From positions 1 through 5,239 of the forward strand of contig JAEZHX010000027.1 of the NCBI GenBank assembly GCA_023436765.1: 5,239 nucleotides of DNA. The letters run 5' to 3'. A program made the position numbers and the translations under genes. The first letter of the stretch is position 1; every line of letters begins with the position of its first letter. Shown here one piece after another: positions 1-5,239 of the stretch. Under the pieces are notes generated by a model. That model was not told the DNA's origin and did no database searches. It worked only from the letters and a program-made list of their open reading frames with translations. This DNA is from Bacillota bacterium. Its GTDB lineage: Bacteria > Bacillota > Clostridia > Lachnospirales > Lachnospiraceae.

Positions 1-117
1 CAGCTAAATACATATAACAAAAGAGATTATAACCGCTTTCCGATGAGACCTCTGGGATGGAAATCACCGCAGAATATCTTATTGAATTTTGTTAGGTATG
101 GTGTAACATATGTTTGA
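1..117 (+). CDS. Transposase/integrase C-terminal end (partial, 5' end outside window)
   Basis: An open frame runs from base 1 to a TGA at 115-117 and gives 38 residues. It contains the stretch RFPMRPLGWKSP (residues 12-23), followed by a hydrophobic helix-like tail ending GVTYV. The pattern YN(x)n-RP-LGWKSP is what I associate with the extreme C-terminus of DDE-type transposases and retroviral-type integrase cores (IS3/IS481-like), where it lies after the last catalytic glutamate. No catalytic residue lies inside the window, so activity and exact IS family cannot be judged. The stop codon is followed at once by a palindromic AT-rich stretch that could be near the element's end. It could instead be a fragment left from an old insertion. 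The identification rests on pattern memory of a short peptide. Confidence 0.55.
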   Translation, partial: QLNTYNKRDYNRFPMRPLGWKSPQNILLNFVRYGVTYV

Positions 118-132
118 CAAACCTACATATGT
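106..132. repeat. Imperfect inverted repeat at the end of the transposase frame
   Basis: The self-complementary octamer ACATATGT occurs at 106-113 and again at 125-132. Between them, and overlapping the first copy, lies the palindrome GTTTG-A-CAAAC (112-122). Together they form an imperfect dyad centred on base 117, inside the transposase stop codon. It may be a terminal inverted repeat of the insertion element, a weak terminator for it, or an operator, since it overlaps the -35 box of the candidate promoter. The sequence alone does not decide, because the left end of the element is not in the window. Confidence 0.45.
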
Positions 133-142
133 AAATTATTAC
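114..142 (+). promoter_or_regulatory. Candidate sigma-A promoter for the metalloprotease
   Basis: A perfect -35 hexamer TTGACA (114-119) is followed after exactly 17 bases by TATTAC (137-142), which matches the -10 consensus at four of six positions. Transcription would start near 149, giving a leader of about 95 bases before the protease ATG. The -35 box overlaps the TGA stop of the upstream transposase fragment. The weak last base of the -10 suggests that the promoter may need help or be regulated. Confidence 0.5.
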
Positions 143-148
143 TGATTC

Positions 149-166
149 TTAATCTATTATTAATCT
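149..166 (+). promoter_or_regulatory. Two TTAATCT direct repeats with 11-bp period
   Basis: TTAATCT is found at 149-155 and again at 160-166, so the copies start 11 bases apart, about one helical turn. Such tandem heptamers are typical binding sites for OmpR/PhoB-type response regulators, and here they would lie at and just after the predicted transcription start. In an AT-rich leader a 7-base repeat can occur by chance, so the regulatory reading is inference. Confidence 0.25.
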
Positions 167-200
167 CCTGTTTGGAAAGGAAATTTACTTTCAGTTCAAT

Positions 201-248
201 ATGTGTTATTATTATTTTACATTTATTGGAAAGGAGGCTTTTTTATGA
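201..248 (+). CDS. Possible 15-residue leader ORF overlapping the protease start
   Basis: ATG at 201 opens a frame for MCYYYFTFIGKEAFL and stops at TGA 246-248. The stop overlaps the protease start as ATGA, a classic translational-coupling arrangement. The peptide is aromatic-rich, with three consecutive tyrosine codons. Against it being real, the only Shine-Dalgarno-like sequence upstream (GGAAAGGA at 174-181) is 19 bases from the ATG, too far for efficient initiation. The protease has its own excellent ribosome site inside this ORF. I list it as a weak candidate only. Confidence 0.15.
   Translation: MCYYYFTFIGKEAFL
228..237 (+). promoter_or_regulatory. Ribosome binding site fixing the protease start
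   Basis: GGAAAGGAGG ends 7 bases before the ATG at 245, an ideal Shine-Dalgarno match and spacing. It rules against the in-frame GTG at 203, which would put this site inside the coding region and place an unusual extension before the signal peptide. The first ten-base block TTGGAAAGGA (226-235) is duplicated at 172-181. Confidence 0.85.
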
Positions 249-2377
249 AAAAATATTTATCCGTTCTACTTACGGGAGCACTTGTTCTTTCCCTTCTGCA
301 AACCATTCCATATTTTGAGAAAACAGCAGAGGCAAAGACAGCTGCGGTGATAAGTGATGAACTGTACGGAGACAGAATTGATATCGACAGTTACCTCGAT
401 TATCTGTCAAAGAATACCGATTTTCAGAGAACAGCAGAAGAAATAATTAAAGCACAGGCACTTGGCGAGGAAGCCTTGGAAGAAGCTGATACTGCTTCTG
501 ACAGTGATTTTACATATGACGGGGGAACGAAATATTTCCTGAACAGAGATCTTGCTTTTAAAACCTTTACCCTTAGAAGTGTTGGCGAAAATGTAGAGGT
601 CTGGGTGGCAGATGACCTCTCCTTCCCGACAGGGGATCCCAGATCGACTCCAATCATCACACAGGAACAGGTGGACAAGCTGAAGGCAGAATTTGATTCT
701 AACATTTATCCGGTAGCCACAGATTTCTTTGGCACTCCGGAGATGCTGGACGGGTCACAATCACCTTTGGCTGACTGGGGTTATGTGCCACAAGGTTATT
801 ATGAAGGCAATAGTAAGGTAATCATTCTCGTAGACAATATTATCGATGAGAATTATGTAGATCCGAGCTACCCCTTCTTTGTGGCAGGCTTCTTCTGGCA
901 GACCCTTGAGAATTACATCAATCGTAATATTATCACGATCGACACCAACAGTTGGGAAACCCGCCTAAAGGATACGTTCTATCCCACAGCGATCCATGAA
1001 CTCCAGCATTTGATTCATGCAGACCATGATCCCCTGGAGGAGAGTTGGATAAATGAGGGTATGTCCACCTTCTCGGAGTATCTCGGTGGCTACGGGCTGG
1101 ATGCATCTTCAATTAACTACTATCTGGACCGACCGGAGAACTCCCTGGTTAATTGGGATGAGCATTATTCCGCACCCACCGGACCGGAGACAATTGCGGA
1201 TTATGGACAGGTTTATCTGTTCACTATGTATATGAAGGATAAGCTTGGCAAGGATTTTATCAGGGACCTTGCTCTGAATCCTAAGCAGGGCATTGACAGT
1301 ATCAGTGAGGTTCTGAGAGCTCATGGTTCCAGACTTGACTTTACCTCGCTATATCAGAACTTTATTACCGCTTTGGTTCTGGATAGTGATAAGCCTGGTA
1401 ACGGTATCTATAACTTTGACAGTATCAACCTTAGGGATATTCCCATCGATAAAAACGGGACACTAAGAGGTAAGACTGTGGACTTTGAGAGTGCCGTCAC
1501 CTATGAGAAGGAAGGTGTTCCCGCCTGGGGAGGAGACTTTAAGAAGCTTGCCTTCGATCGTAAGATCGATAGCATCTCCTTTGACGGAGTAGATTTTCTG
1601 CCGATTCCATGGCTAACAATCAGTGACCCGCAGAGCTCCGAGGGTAATATGGTTTTGTGGTCCAATCAGGGGAATGAGGCGGATAACGCCATCATTATGG
1701 AAGCAGACCTAACCGGTGTACCCTCGGCCACCCTGAATTTTGAAAATTACTATCAGATTGAAGAAGGTTGGGATTATGGATTTGTTCAGGTTTCTACAGA
1801 TGGAGGTTATACCTGGACGAGTCTTGCGAATGAAAATACCAGAAGCGATGTTGATCCGGATGGCTATCCTAAGATTAAGGCAAATGTACCCGGTTTTACC
1901 GGAGCATCAGATGGCTGGATCAATGAAACCTTTGATCTGAGTACTTATGCAGGTCAAAAGATTCTAATCTCCTTCCGTTATCTAACTGACTGGTCTACCT
2001 TTGAAACCGGCTGGTTCCTGAAAAACATCACCATTCCTGAAATCGGATTAGCCCTGGATGGCAGCTCCACGGATGGGTTCATTTCCCTTAGTGAGCTGTT
2101 TGGTCAGTATGTGAATTATACAGTCACCTTCATCAACGAAAAGGTGAAAGGGAATGGGAAGAAATCATCCGGCAAGGAATATACCGTAATTACCGTAGAC
2201 CCGTTCAATGTAACCGATGAGGATGCCCTTACAGTCAAAAACCTATTCAAGGACGGCAATAACTATATGATCACTACCTATGCTGCTCCTGTAGAGTCCC
2301 GGGATCCGGTAGCCTTTACCTATCAGATTAATATTAAGAACCCGAACCATAAGGTGAAGAAGGTTAAGACTAAATAG
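245..2377 (+). CDS. Secreted zinc metalloprotease with immune inhibitor A-like C-terminal domain
   Basis: This 710-residue protein is a predicted exported endopeptidase. Residues 1-30 form a signal peptide (MKK, hydrophobic core 5-18, AEA before a likely cut at 30/31). Residues about 100-170 resemble the pre-catalytic region of M30/M6-type bacterial metalloproteases (GENVEVWVADDLSFP, then IYPVATDFFGTPEML). The zinc site is HELQH (251-255; E252 would be the catalytic base), followed by H258, H261 and D262, then WINEG (268-272), where E271 could be the third ligand as in gluzincins. Residues about 440-600 form a beta-rich, MAM/jelly-roll-like domain (YYQIEEGWDYGFVQVSTDGG) like that after the catalytic domain of immune inhibitor A proteases. 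The tail is lysine-rich, with no LPXTG or SLH anchor seen, so release into the medium is likely. It appears full length. Its natural substrate is unknown: related enzymes degrade host or environmental proteins. The M6 versus M30 assignment is uncertain. Confidence 0.88.
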   Translation: MKKYLSVLLTGALVLSLLQTIPYFEKTAEAKTAAVISDELYGDRIDIDSYLDYLSKNTDFQRTAEEIIKAQALGEEALEEADTASDSDFTYDGGTKYFLNRDLAFKTFTLRSVGENVEVWVADDLSFPTGDPRSTPIITQEQVDKLKAEFDSNIYPVATDFFGTPEMLDGSQSPLADWGYVPQGYYEGNSKVIILVDNIIDENYVDPSYPFFVAGFFWQTLENYINRNIITIDTNSWETRLKDTFYPTAIHELQHLIHADHDPLEESWINEGMSTFSEYLGGYGLDASSINYYLDRPENSLVNWDEHYSAPTGPETIADYGQVYLFTMYMKDKLGKDFIRDLALNPKQGIDSISEVLRAHGSRLDFTSLYQNFITALVLDSDKPGNGIYNFDSINLRDIPIDKNGTLRGKTVDFESAVTYEKEGVPAWGGDFKKLAFDRKIDSISFDGVDFLPIPWLTISDPQSSEGNMVLWSNQGNEADNAIIMEADLTGVPSATLNFENYYQIEEGWDYGFVQVSTDGGYTWTSLANENTRSDVDPDGYPKIKANVPGFTGASDGWINETFDLSTYAGQKILISFRYLTDWSTFETGWFLKNITIPEIGLALDGSSTDGFISLSELFGQYVNYTVTFINEKVKGNGKKSSGKEYTVITVDPFNVTDEDALTVKNLFKDGNNYMITTYAAPVESRDPVAFTYQINIKNPNHKVKKVKTK

Positions 2378-2404
2378 CCTAGCGATTATATAAGATATAA
2401 AAAT

Positions 2405-2479
2405 ACCCTGGTCTCCATGATCACAGATTGAACGACTTCAGTCCATGCTATTGGTAAGACCAGGGTTCTTTTTTTATTT
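2405..2479. terminator. Bidirectional rho-independent terminator with a long loop
   Basis: ACCCTGGTCT (2405-2414) pairs perfectly with AGACCAGGGT (2457-2466), and flanking A and T runs extend the pairing. On the + strand the stem is followed by TCTTTTTTTATTT, ending the protease transcript. On the minus strand the same stem is followed by ATTTTTATATC, ending the exporter operon. The stop codon of the minus-strand gene (2474-2476) lies inside the T-tract. The 42-base loop is much longer than usual, and no second strong hairpin was found in it by eye. Confidence 0.8.
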
Positions 2480-2902
2480 CCTCTTATTAACCCGATACAT
2501 TCGAAAGCAGGTATCCATGATCAGAATGGCCATCGCGATGGCTCCTGCCGTCTGAATGGTTAAGGACAGGTTATAACCTGTCATAATGGAATTGTGATTG
2601 ATGTTATAATATACAGAACGAACCATGCCTATTCCCGGTACCAGAGGAAGGATCCCCGGAATAAGGAATATCGTCACCGGTGCCTTCAGTGCCCTAGCAA
2701 ATATATGGGACAAAAACGATACTGCCAATGCAGCCAAGAACATACTAAAAACTTCCTTATCATTGATTGCCTTACTGACCAAATATACAAACCAGCCTGC
2801 AGCACCGGTAATACTGCAGTGAATCAGAAATTTTTTCGGTACTCCCGAGATGACCGAGAAGCCAATAATACCGATGATGGAACCAAGCACCCGAATAATC
2901 AT
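2474..2902 (-). CDS. ThrE_2/YjjB-like small subunit of a two-component exporter
   Basis: This 142-residue integral membrane protein matches the ThrE_2 (DUF3815) family, the second half of the threonine/serine exporter ThrE and the partner YjjB of the E. coli YjjP/YjjB succinate exporter. About five hydrophobic segments are visible (roughly 2-19, 26-44, 50-69, 74-93, 110-132). The hallmark is PVTIFLIPGILPLVPG at 75-90, a proline/glycine-rich re-entrant-looking stretch also present in the partner. The C-terminus is basic (RMYRVNKRK), as expected for a cytoplasmic tail. The ATG at 2900-2902 has AAGGAG (2911-2916) 8 bases upstream. The gene follows its partner by only 18 bases, so the two are co-transcribed and probably form one complex. 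Substrate (threonine/serine or a dicarboxylate such as succinate) cannot be read from the sequence. Confidence 0.88.
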   Translation of the reverse strand: MIIRVLGSIIGIIGFSVISGVPKKFLIHCSITGAAGWFVYLVSKAINDKEVFSMFLAALAVSFLSHIFARALKAPVTIFLIPGILPLVPGIGMVRSVYYNINHNSIMTGYNLSLTIQTAGAIAMAILIMDTCFRMYRVNKRK

Positions 2903-2920
2903 ACCGCACTCTCCTTCCTG

Positions 2921-3688
2921 CTAAAGAATCACATATACTCTGAATAAAGCCAGTCCGACACCTACTCCGACAGATATCGCAGTGGCTGCAACAAAGGCTT
3001 CAATCGCCCTGGCTCCTCCCGACATATAATCTCCCTGGAAGGTATCCCTGATGGCATTGGTGATTGCCACCCCGGGTACTAGCGGTGTGATCGAGCCGGT
3101 CAGCAGAATGGTGATATGAATATAGGACTGAAAATATCTTAGGAAAAGTGCACTGCTGATTGTAACCAGCAAGGCCGCAACCATATTGCGGATAAACAGA
3201 TTGATCCTCACCTTACTGACAAGGAAGGAGAATAGGGCCAGGATGCTACCATTGAAAGCACCAATAGCAAAGTCCACCACATTACCGCCATAGAGCACGG
3301 TAAAGAATGCTGCTGTTATGACCGTACACAGATATATAATTGGTTGTCGATAGGTCTGCAGCTTACTGATCGAATGCAGCTTCTCATTCGCCTCTTCCAG
3401 TGTCATCTGCCTATTGCAGAACTTTCTGGATACTTCATTTACTTCATATATCCTCTCCAGATTGGTATTCCTGACACTTACTCTCTTAATAAATGTAATC
3501 GTATTAATACTCTTATCCGAAAGAGTTACATAGATTCCGGTTGTTGTTGCTACCGCCTCGGCAACGGCAAGACCCGACATCTTCAGTATTCTGATCATCG
3601 TATCCTCAACCCGGTAGGTTTCTGCCCCTCCGGACAGCATGAGTTCTCCTGCCAGCACCGCAGTATTCACCAATAGTTCGTAATCCAT
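2921..3688 (-). CDS. ThrE_1/YjjP-like large subunit of a two-component exporter
   Basis: This 255-residue protein matches the ThrE_1 (DUF1212) family. Residues 1-112 are soluble and carry the family signature GELMLSGGAETYRVEDTM (14-31), which ends with the conserved ETxRVE core. About five membrane segments follow (roughly 115-133, 138-157, 168-185, 189-209, 229-250). The second signature, PLVPGVAITNAIRD (202-215) followed by GDYMSGGARAIEA (219-231), is typical of the family. I chose the ATG at 3686-3688 because GAGGAG (3698-3703) lies 9 bases upstream. The longer frame starts at a TTG (3719-3721) without any ribosome site. In corynebacteria both halves are fused in one ThrE. Here they are separate genes, as in yjjP/yjjB, with the ThrE_2 gene 18 bases downstream. 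Export of small amino acids or dicarboxylates across the cytoplasmic membrane is inferred from the family. Confidence 0.88.
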   Translation of the reverse strand: MDYELLVNTAVLAGELMLSGGAETYRVEDTMIRILKMSGLAVAEAVATTTGIYVTLSDKSINTITFIKRVSVRNTNLERIYEVNEVSRKFCNRQMTLEEANEKLHSISKLQTYRQPIIYLCTVITAAFFTVLYGGNVVDFAIGAFNGSILALFSFLVSKVRINLFIRNMVAALLVTISSALFLRYFQSYIHITILLTGSITPLVPGVAITNAIRDTFQGDYMSGGARAIEAFVAATAISVGVGVGLALFRVYVIL

Positions 3689-3697
3689 CCTCGACTT

Positions 3698-3703
3698 CTC
3701 CTC
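3698..3703 (-). promoter_or_regulatory. Ribosome binding site deciding the ThrE_1-like start
   Basis: GAGGAG read on the minus strand lies 9 bases before the ATG at 3688. It would be inside the coding region if the upstream TTG at 3721 were used, and nothing resembling a Shine-Dalgarno sequence precedes that TTG. Confidence 0.75.
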
Positions 3704-3722
3704 GCAAATCTCAATATTCAAA

Positions 3723-3751
3723 CAAATAAACCCGAAGAATTGCTATTTCAA
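3723..3751 (-). promoter_or_regulatory. Weak candidate promoter of the exporter operon
   Basis: On the minus strand TTGAAA (3746-3751) is followed after 17 bases by TATTTG (3723-3728). The -35 is good but the -10 matches only its first three positions. Just upstream lies a dyad, TACTA and TAGTA arms at 3757-3761 and 3770-3774, which could be an operator. The 140-bp gap before the exporter gene and the lack of other candidates make this the best guess for an independent promoter. Confidence 0.3.
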
Positions 3752-3828
3752 AGTAATACTACCACATACTAGTAGGTTAATCCAATCATTTATTATTTGA
3801 TCATGGGGTGATATCCTTACAGTCATAA

Positions 3829-4284
3829 TCAACGCCTATCATCATGCATAGCATCCCATGCCTCCAGGTACAAAGCATCTGCAACATAAGCATATAATAA
3901 GTATTTCTCCTCTTCCACAAGTTCATATCCGACATCATTGACATACACAATATTCTCCGGCCATGCATAACTGATATGTGACAATTCACTCCCAGCTCCA
4001 TCCTCAAAAAATATATTATAACTAGACCCCGACGACTGCGGTGTATCCGACTTCTTCAAATACCTTAATTCGCTAGCAGCCTTTCTGATTCTGTATACAT
4101 AATCTTCCCTGTCGAGTATGTAAGCTTCACCTGTCCTTCCATCCCAAATACGGATATGGTCAGAAGTTTTGATATCTAATAAAGTACCATTTGCCTGTTC
4201 CTGTGTTACTAGTCTATATACTGTATAGAGTAATAACACCATAACAATTGCTCCTATAGTCCCTAGACATTTCTTTGATAGCAT
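3829..4284 (-). CDS. Hypothetical membrane-anchored extracytoplasmic protein
   Basis: I do not recognise a named family with confidence. The 151-residue product begins MLSKKC followed by one hydrophobic segment (about 7-24), then a polar domain of about 120 residues, so it is probably anchored in the membrane with its domain outside. The segment could also be an uncleaved or cleaved signal sequence, and C6 does not sit in a lipobox. Visible pieces are IRIWDGRTGEAYILDRED (44-61), a helix around 62-76, then a strand-like SSYNIFFEDGAG (87-98) and IVYVNDVGYEL (112-122). This order of strand, helix and strands resembles small Firmicute secreted proteins that monitor or modulate an unknown partner, but that is only an impression. 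The start is supported by AAGGAGG (4294-4300) 9 bases upstream. The gene begins 21 bases after the VOC gene stops, so co-transcription is likely. Confidence 0.7.
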   Translation of the reverse strand: MLSKKCLGTIGAIVMVLLLYTVYRLVTQEQANGTLLDIKTSDHIRIWDGRTGEAYILDREDYVYRIRKAASELRYLKKSDTPQSSGSSYNIFFEDGAGSELSHISYAWPENIVYVNDVGYELVEEEKYLLYAYVADALYLEAWDAMHDDRR

Positions 4285-4305
4285 ATAAACTGACCTCCTT
4301 AAGAA

Positions 4306-4674
4306 TCATACAAAGATACACCAGCGAACCCCAAATTTATCAATGAGATCTGCCATTAACGGACTATAATCACATTTGCCAAGCGGATATATCATTTGGG
4401 CTCCATCCTTTATTGAAGTATATATTTTCTTAACTATAGCTTCTTGGCCTTCCCCAAAATCCAGGCAGAACATCATCGTATTGCCTACAACCGCATTTTC
4501 TTCATTCAACTCACTTAACGCTACTATTTGTCCAAAAACATCAAGCTCTGCGTGCATTAATGTTCCGTCTGCATTAGGATAGCTGCACATTACCTTAGCG
4601 TCAAATACATCTCGATAGAACTCCAGAGCCTTATCACTGTCCTTAACATAAACCTGCATCATTGACCTGTTCAT
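4306..4674 (-). CDS. VOC-superfamily protein, PhnB/3-demethylubiquinone methyltransferase-like
   Basis: This 122-residue protein has the vicinal oxygen chelate fold signature: YVKDSDKALEFYRDVFDAKV (9-28), then YPNADGTLMHAEL (32-44) with the metal-ligand-like H41 and E43, and the closing DKFGVRWCIFV (112-122). The pattern and length fit the PF06983-type group often annotated glyoxalase or PhnB-like. In this group the actual reaction is usually unknown, and glyoxalase or bleomycin-resistance activity should not be assumed. I place the start at the ATG 4672-4674 because family members begin a few residues before the first strand. GGGGGAA (4681-4687) is a modest ribosome site 6 bases upstream. 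An earlier in-frame ATG at 4728 overlaps the methyltransferase gene and has no ribosome site. The gene lies 37 bases after the methyltransferase stop and 21 bases before the next start. Confidence 0.82.
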   Translation of the reverse strand: MNRSMMQVYVKDSDKALEFYRDVFDAKVMCSYPNADGTLMHAELDVFGQIVALSELNEENAVVGNTMMFCLDFGEGQEAIVKKIYTSIKDGAQMIYPLGKCDYSPLMADLIDKFGVRWCIFV

Positions 4675-4711
4675 TGACCGTTCCCCCGTGAATATAGAAT
4701 AAAATAATTTC

Positions 4712-5239
4712 TTAATTCTTACATCCATTTATGTAGTAGTATTTACAATCTAATTTATCACCATTTAAAAAGCAATAATCAATATGACGTATCCGCTCAA
4801 TATTAAAGTTATGAAATAGACTTAAAATATCTTCTCGATTAGCATAAAAATGTGGTACATTATTCTCTGGACCATCATCTTTAATTAACACTGTATTCTC
4901 ATCTAATTTGGGAAATCCCGATTTACTATATTCCCATGAATCTTTTGAACACATTGATGTATATATTACTCCCTTTTGTTTCAGAACTCGTTCTATTTCA
5001 CTTATAATCTTCTTTATTCCTTCTGTATCCGCATGGGAAATGGAATGATAAGCAAATATAGCATCAAAATAGTGATCTTGGTACGGTAGTGAAACCATAT
5101 CCCCAAGCCTTATATCAATATCTAAATTTTCTTTTTTTGCCCATTCATTTAGATAATTTACTCCATATTCTGATATATCTATTGACGAGACTTCGAAACC
5201 ATGCTGTGCAAAAAATATAGAATGTCGCCCTAATCCAGC
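4712..5239 (-). CDS. Class I SAM-dependent methyltransferase (partial, N-terminus outside window)
   Basis: The frame stays open to the right edge and gives 175 residues of the C-terminal part, so the ATG at 5098 is internal and not the start. The window begins inside motif I: AGLGRHSIFFAQHG (1-14) is the glycine-rich SAM loop, whose preceding acidic residue is off the edge. D21 in SIDIS is the acidic residue ending beta 2 that usually binds the SAM ribose. GDM (46-48) and FDAIFAYHSISH (58-69) match motifs II and IV, and ERVLKQKGVIY (83-93) is the usual post-motif helix and strand. The late segment DDGPENNVPHFY (121-132) is shared with a clostridial group of small TehB-like methyltransferases of unknown substrate. 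The gene is far more AT-rich than the exporter genes, hinting at separate acquisition. Confidence 0.88.
   Translation of the reverse strand, partial: AGLGRHSIFFAQHGFEVSSIDISEYGVNYLNEWAKKENLDIDIRLGDMVSLPYQDHYFDAIFAYHSISHADTEGIKKIISEIERVLKQKGVIYTSMCSKDSWEYSKSGFPKLDENTVLIKDDGPENNVPHFYANREDILSLFHNFNIERIRHIDYCFLNGDKLDCKYYYINGCKN

Noticed and set aside
203..244. GTG start giving a 14-residue longer metalloprotease
   Set aside because: The ideal Shine-Dalgarno sequence at 228-237 would lie inside the coding region, and the extension would put a hydrophobic aromatic stretch before a normal MKK signal peptide.
424..705. Minus-strand open frame inside the metalloprotease gene
   Set aside because: It is low-complexity and serine-rich, has no recognisable family, and lies opposite a convincing gene.
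1053..1324. Open frames on both strands near the protease zinc site
   Set aside because: They are short, have no family resemblance, and are explained as alternative frames of the protease.
2594..2947. Plus-strand open frames across the ThrE_2-like gene
   Set aside because: Their products are polar or unstructured with no motif, whereas the minus frame gives a clear membrane protein.
3344..3676. Plus-strand 110-codon frame opposite the ThrE_1-like gene
   Set aside because: It has no family features and its opposite frame carries the full ThrE_1 signature.
3689..3721. TTG start giving an 11-residue longer ThrE_1-like protein
   Set aside because: No ribosome site precedes the TTG, while GAGGAG sits 9 bases before the ATG at 3688.
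3801..4007. Minus-strand 68-codon frame overlapping the hypothetical membrane protein
   Set aside because: It is methionine-rich and without motif, and the overlapping 151-codon frame has the ribosome site and a sensible membrane anchor.
4675..4728. Earlier ATG for the VOC protein, overlapping the methyltransferase gene
   Set aside because: It has no ribosome site and adds 18 residues that are not part of the VOC fold.
4712..5098. Methyltransferase as a complete 128-residue gene starting at 5098
   Set aside because: The frame continues to the window edge and encodes SAM motif I and the beta-2 acidic residue upstream of that methionine.
1..5239. CRISPR arrays, tRNA or rRNA genes, riboswitches, complete insertion sequences
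   Set aside because: No regularly spaced repeats, cloverleaf-like sequence, rRNA motif or paired element ends were seen by eye on either strand.

Overview
The window looks like a chromosomal segment of a Gram-positive, low-GC Firmicute, most likely a clostridial or Lachnospiraceae-type anaerobe. The reasons are strong AGGAGG-type ribosome binding sites, a lysine-rich Gram-positive signal peptide, short intergenic gaps, and protein types common in that group (an immune-inhibitor-A-like secreted protease, a split ThrE exporter, small VOC proteins). The genus is inferred, not shown.

Layout. Bases 1-117 are the last 38 codons of a transposase-like protein on the + strand that is cut by the window edge. 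Bases 118-244 form the leader of the next gene. It holds a TTGACA-N17-TATTAC promoter candidate whose -35 box overlaps the transposase stop codon, a pair of 7-base direct repeats one helical turn apart, and a tiny ORF that overlaps the protease start as ATGA. Bases 245-2377 (+) encode a 710-residue secreted zinc metalloprotease with an InhA/MAM-like C-terminal domain. Bases 2378-2480 hold a 10-bp stem with T-tracts on both sides, acting as a shared terminator for convergent genes.

Everything from 2474 to the right edge is on the minus strand. In transcription order (right to left) these are: a class I SAM-dependent methyltransferase truncated at its N-terminus by the window edge (4712-5239), a VOC/PhnB-like small protein (4306-4674), a membrane-anchored protein of unknown function (3829-4284), then after a 140-bp gap a two-gene exporter, ThrE_1/YjjP-like (2921-3688) and ThrE_2/YjjB-like (2474-2902). 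The last two almost certainly form one transporter in one operon. The three right-hand genes are closely spaced and may be co-transcribed, but no shared pathway is evident.

Base composition is uneven: hand counts give about 23-27% GC in sampled lines of the methyltransferase gene against about 55% in sampled lines of the exporter gene, suggesting a different history for the right end. I found no rRNA, tRNA, CRISPR array or complete mobile element, and no clear evidence of a wholly new multi-gene system. The most notable points are the protease's zinc-site arrangement and its promoter at the end of a transposase gene.
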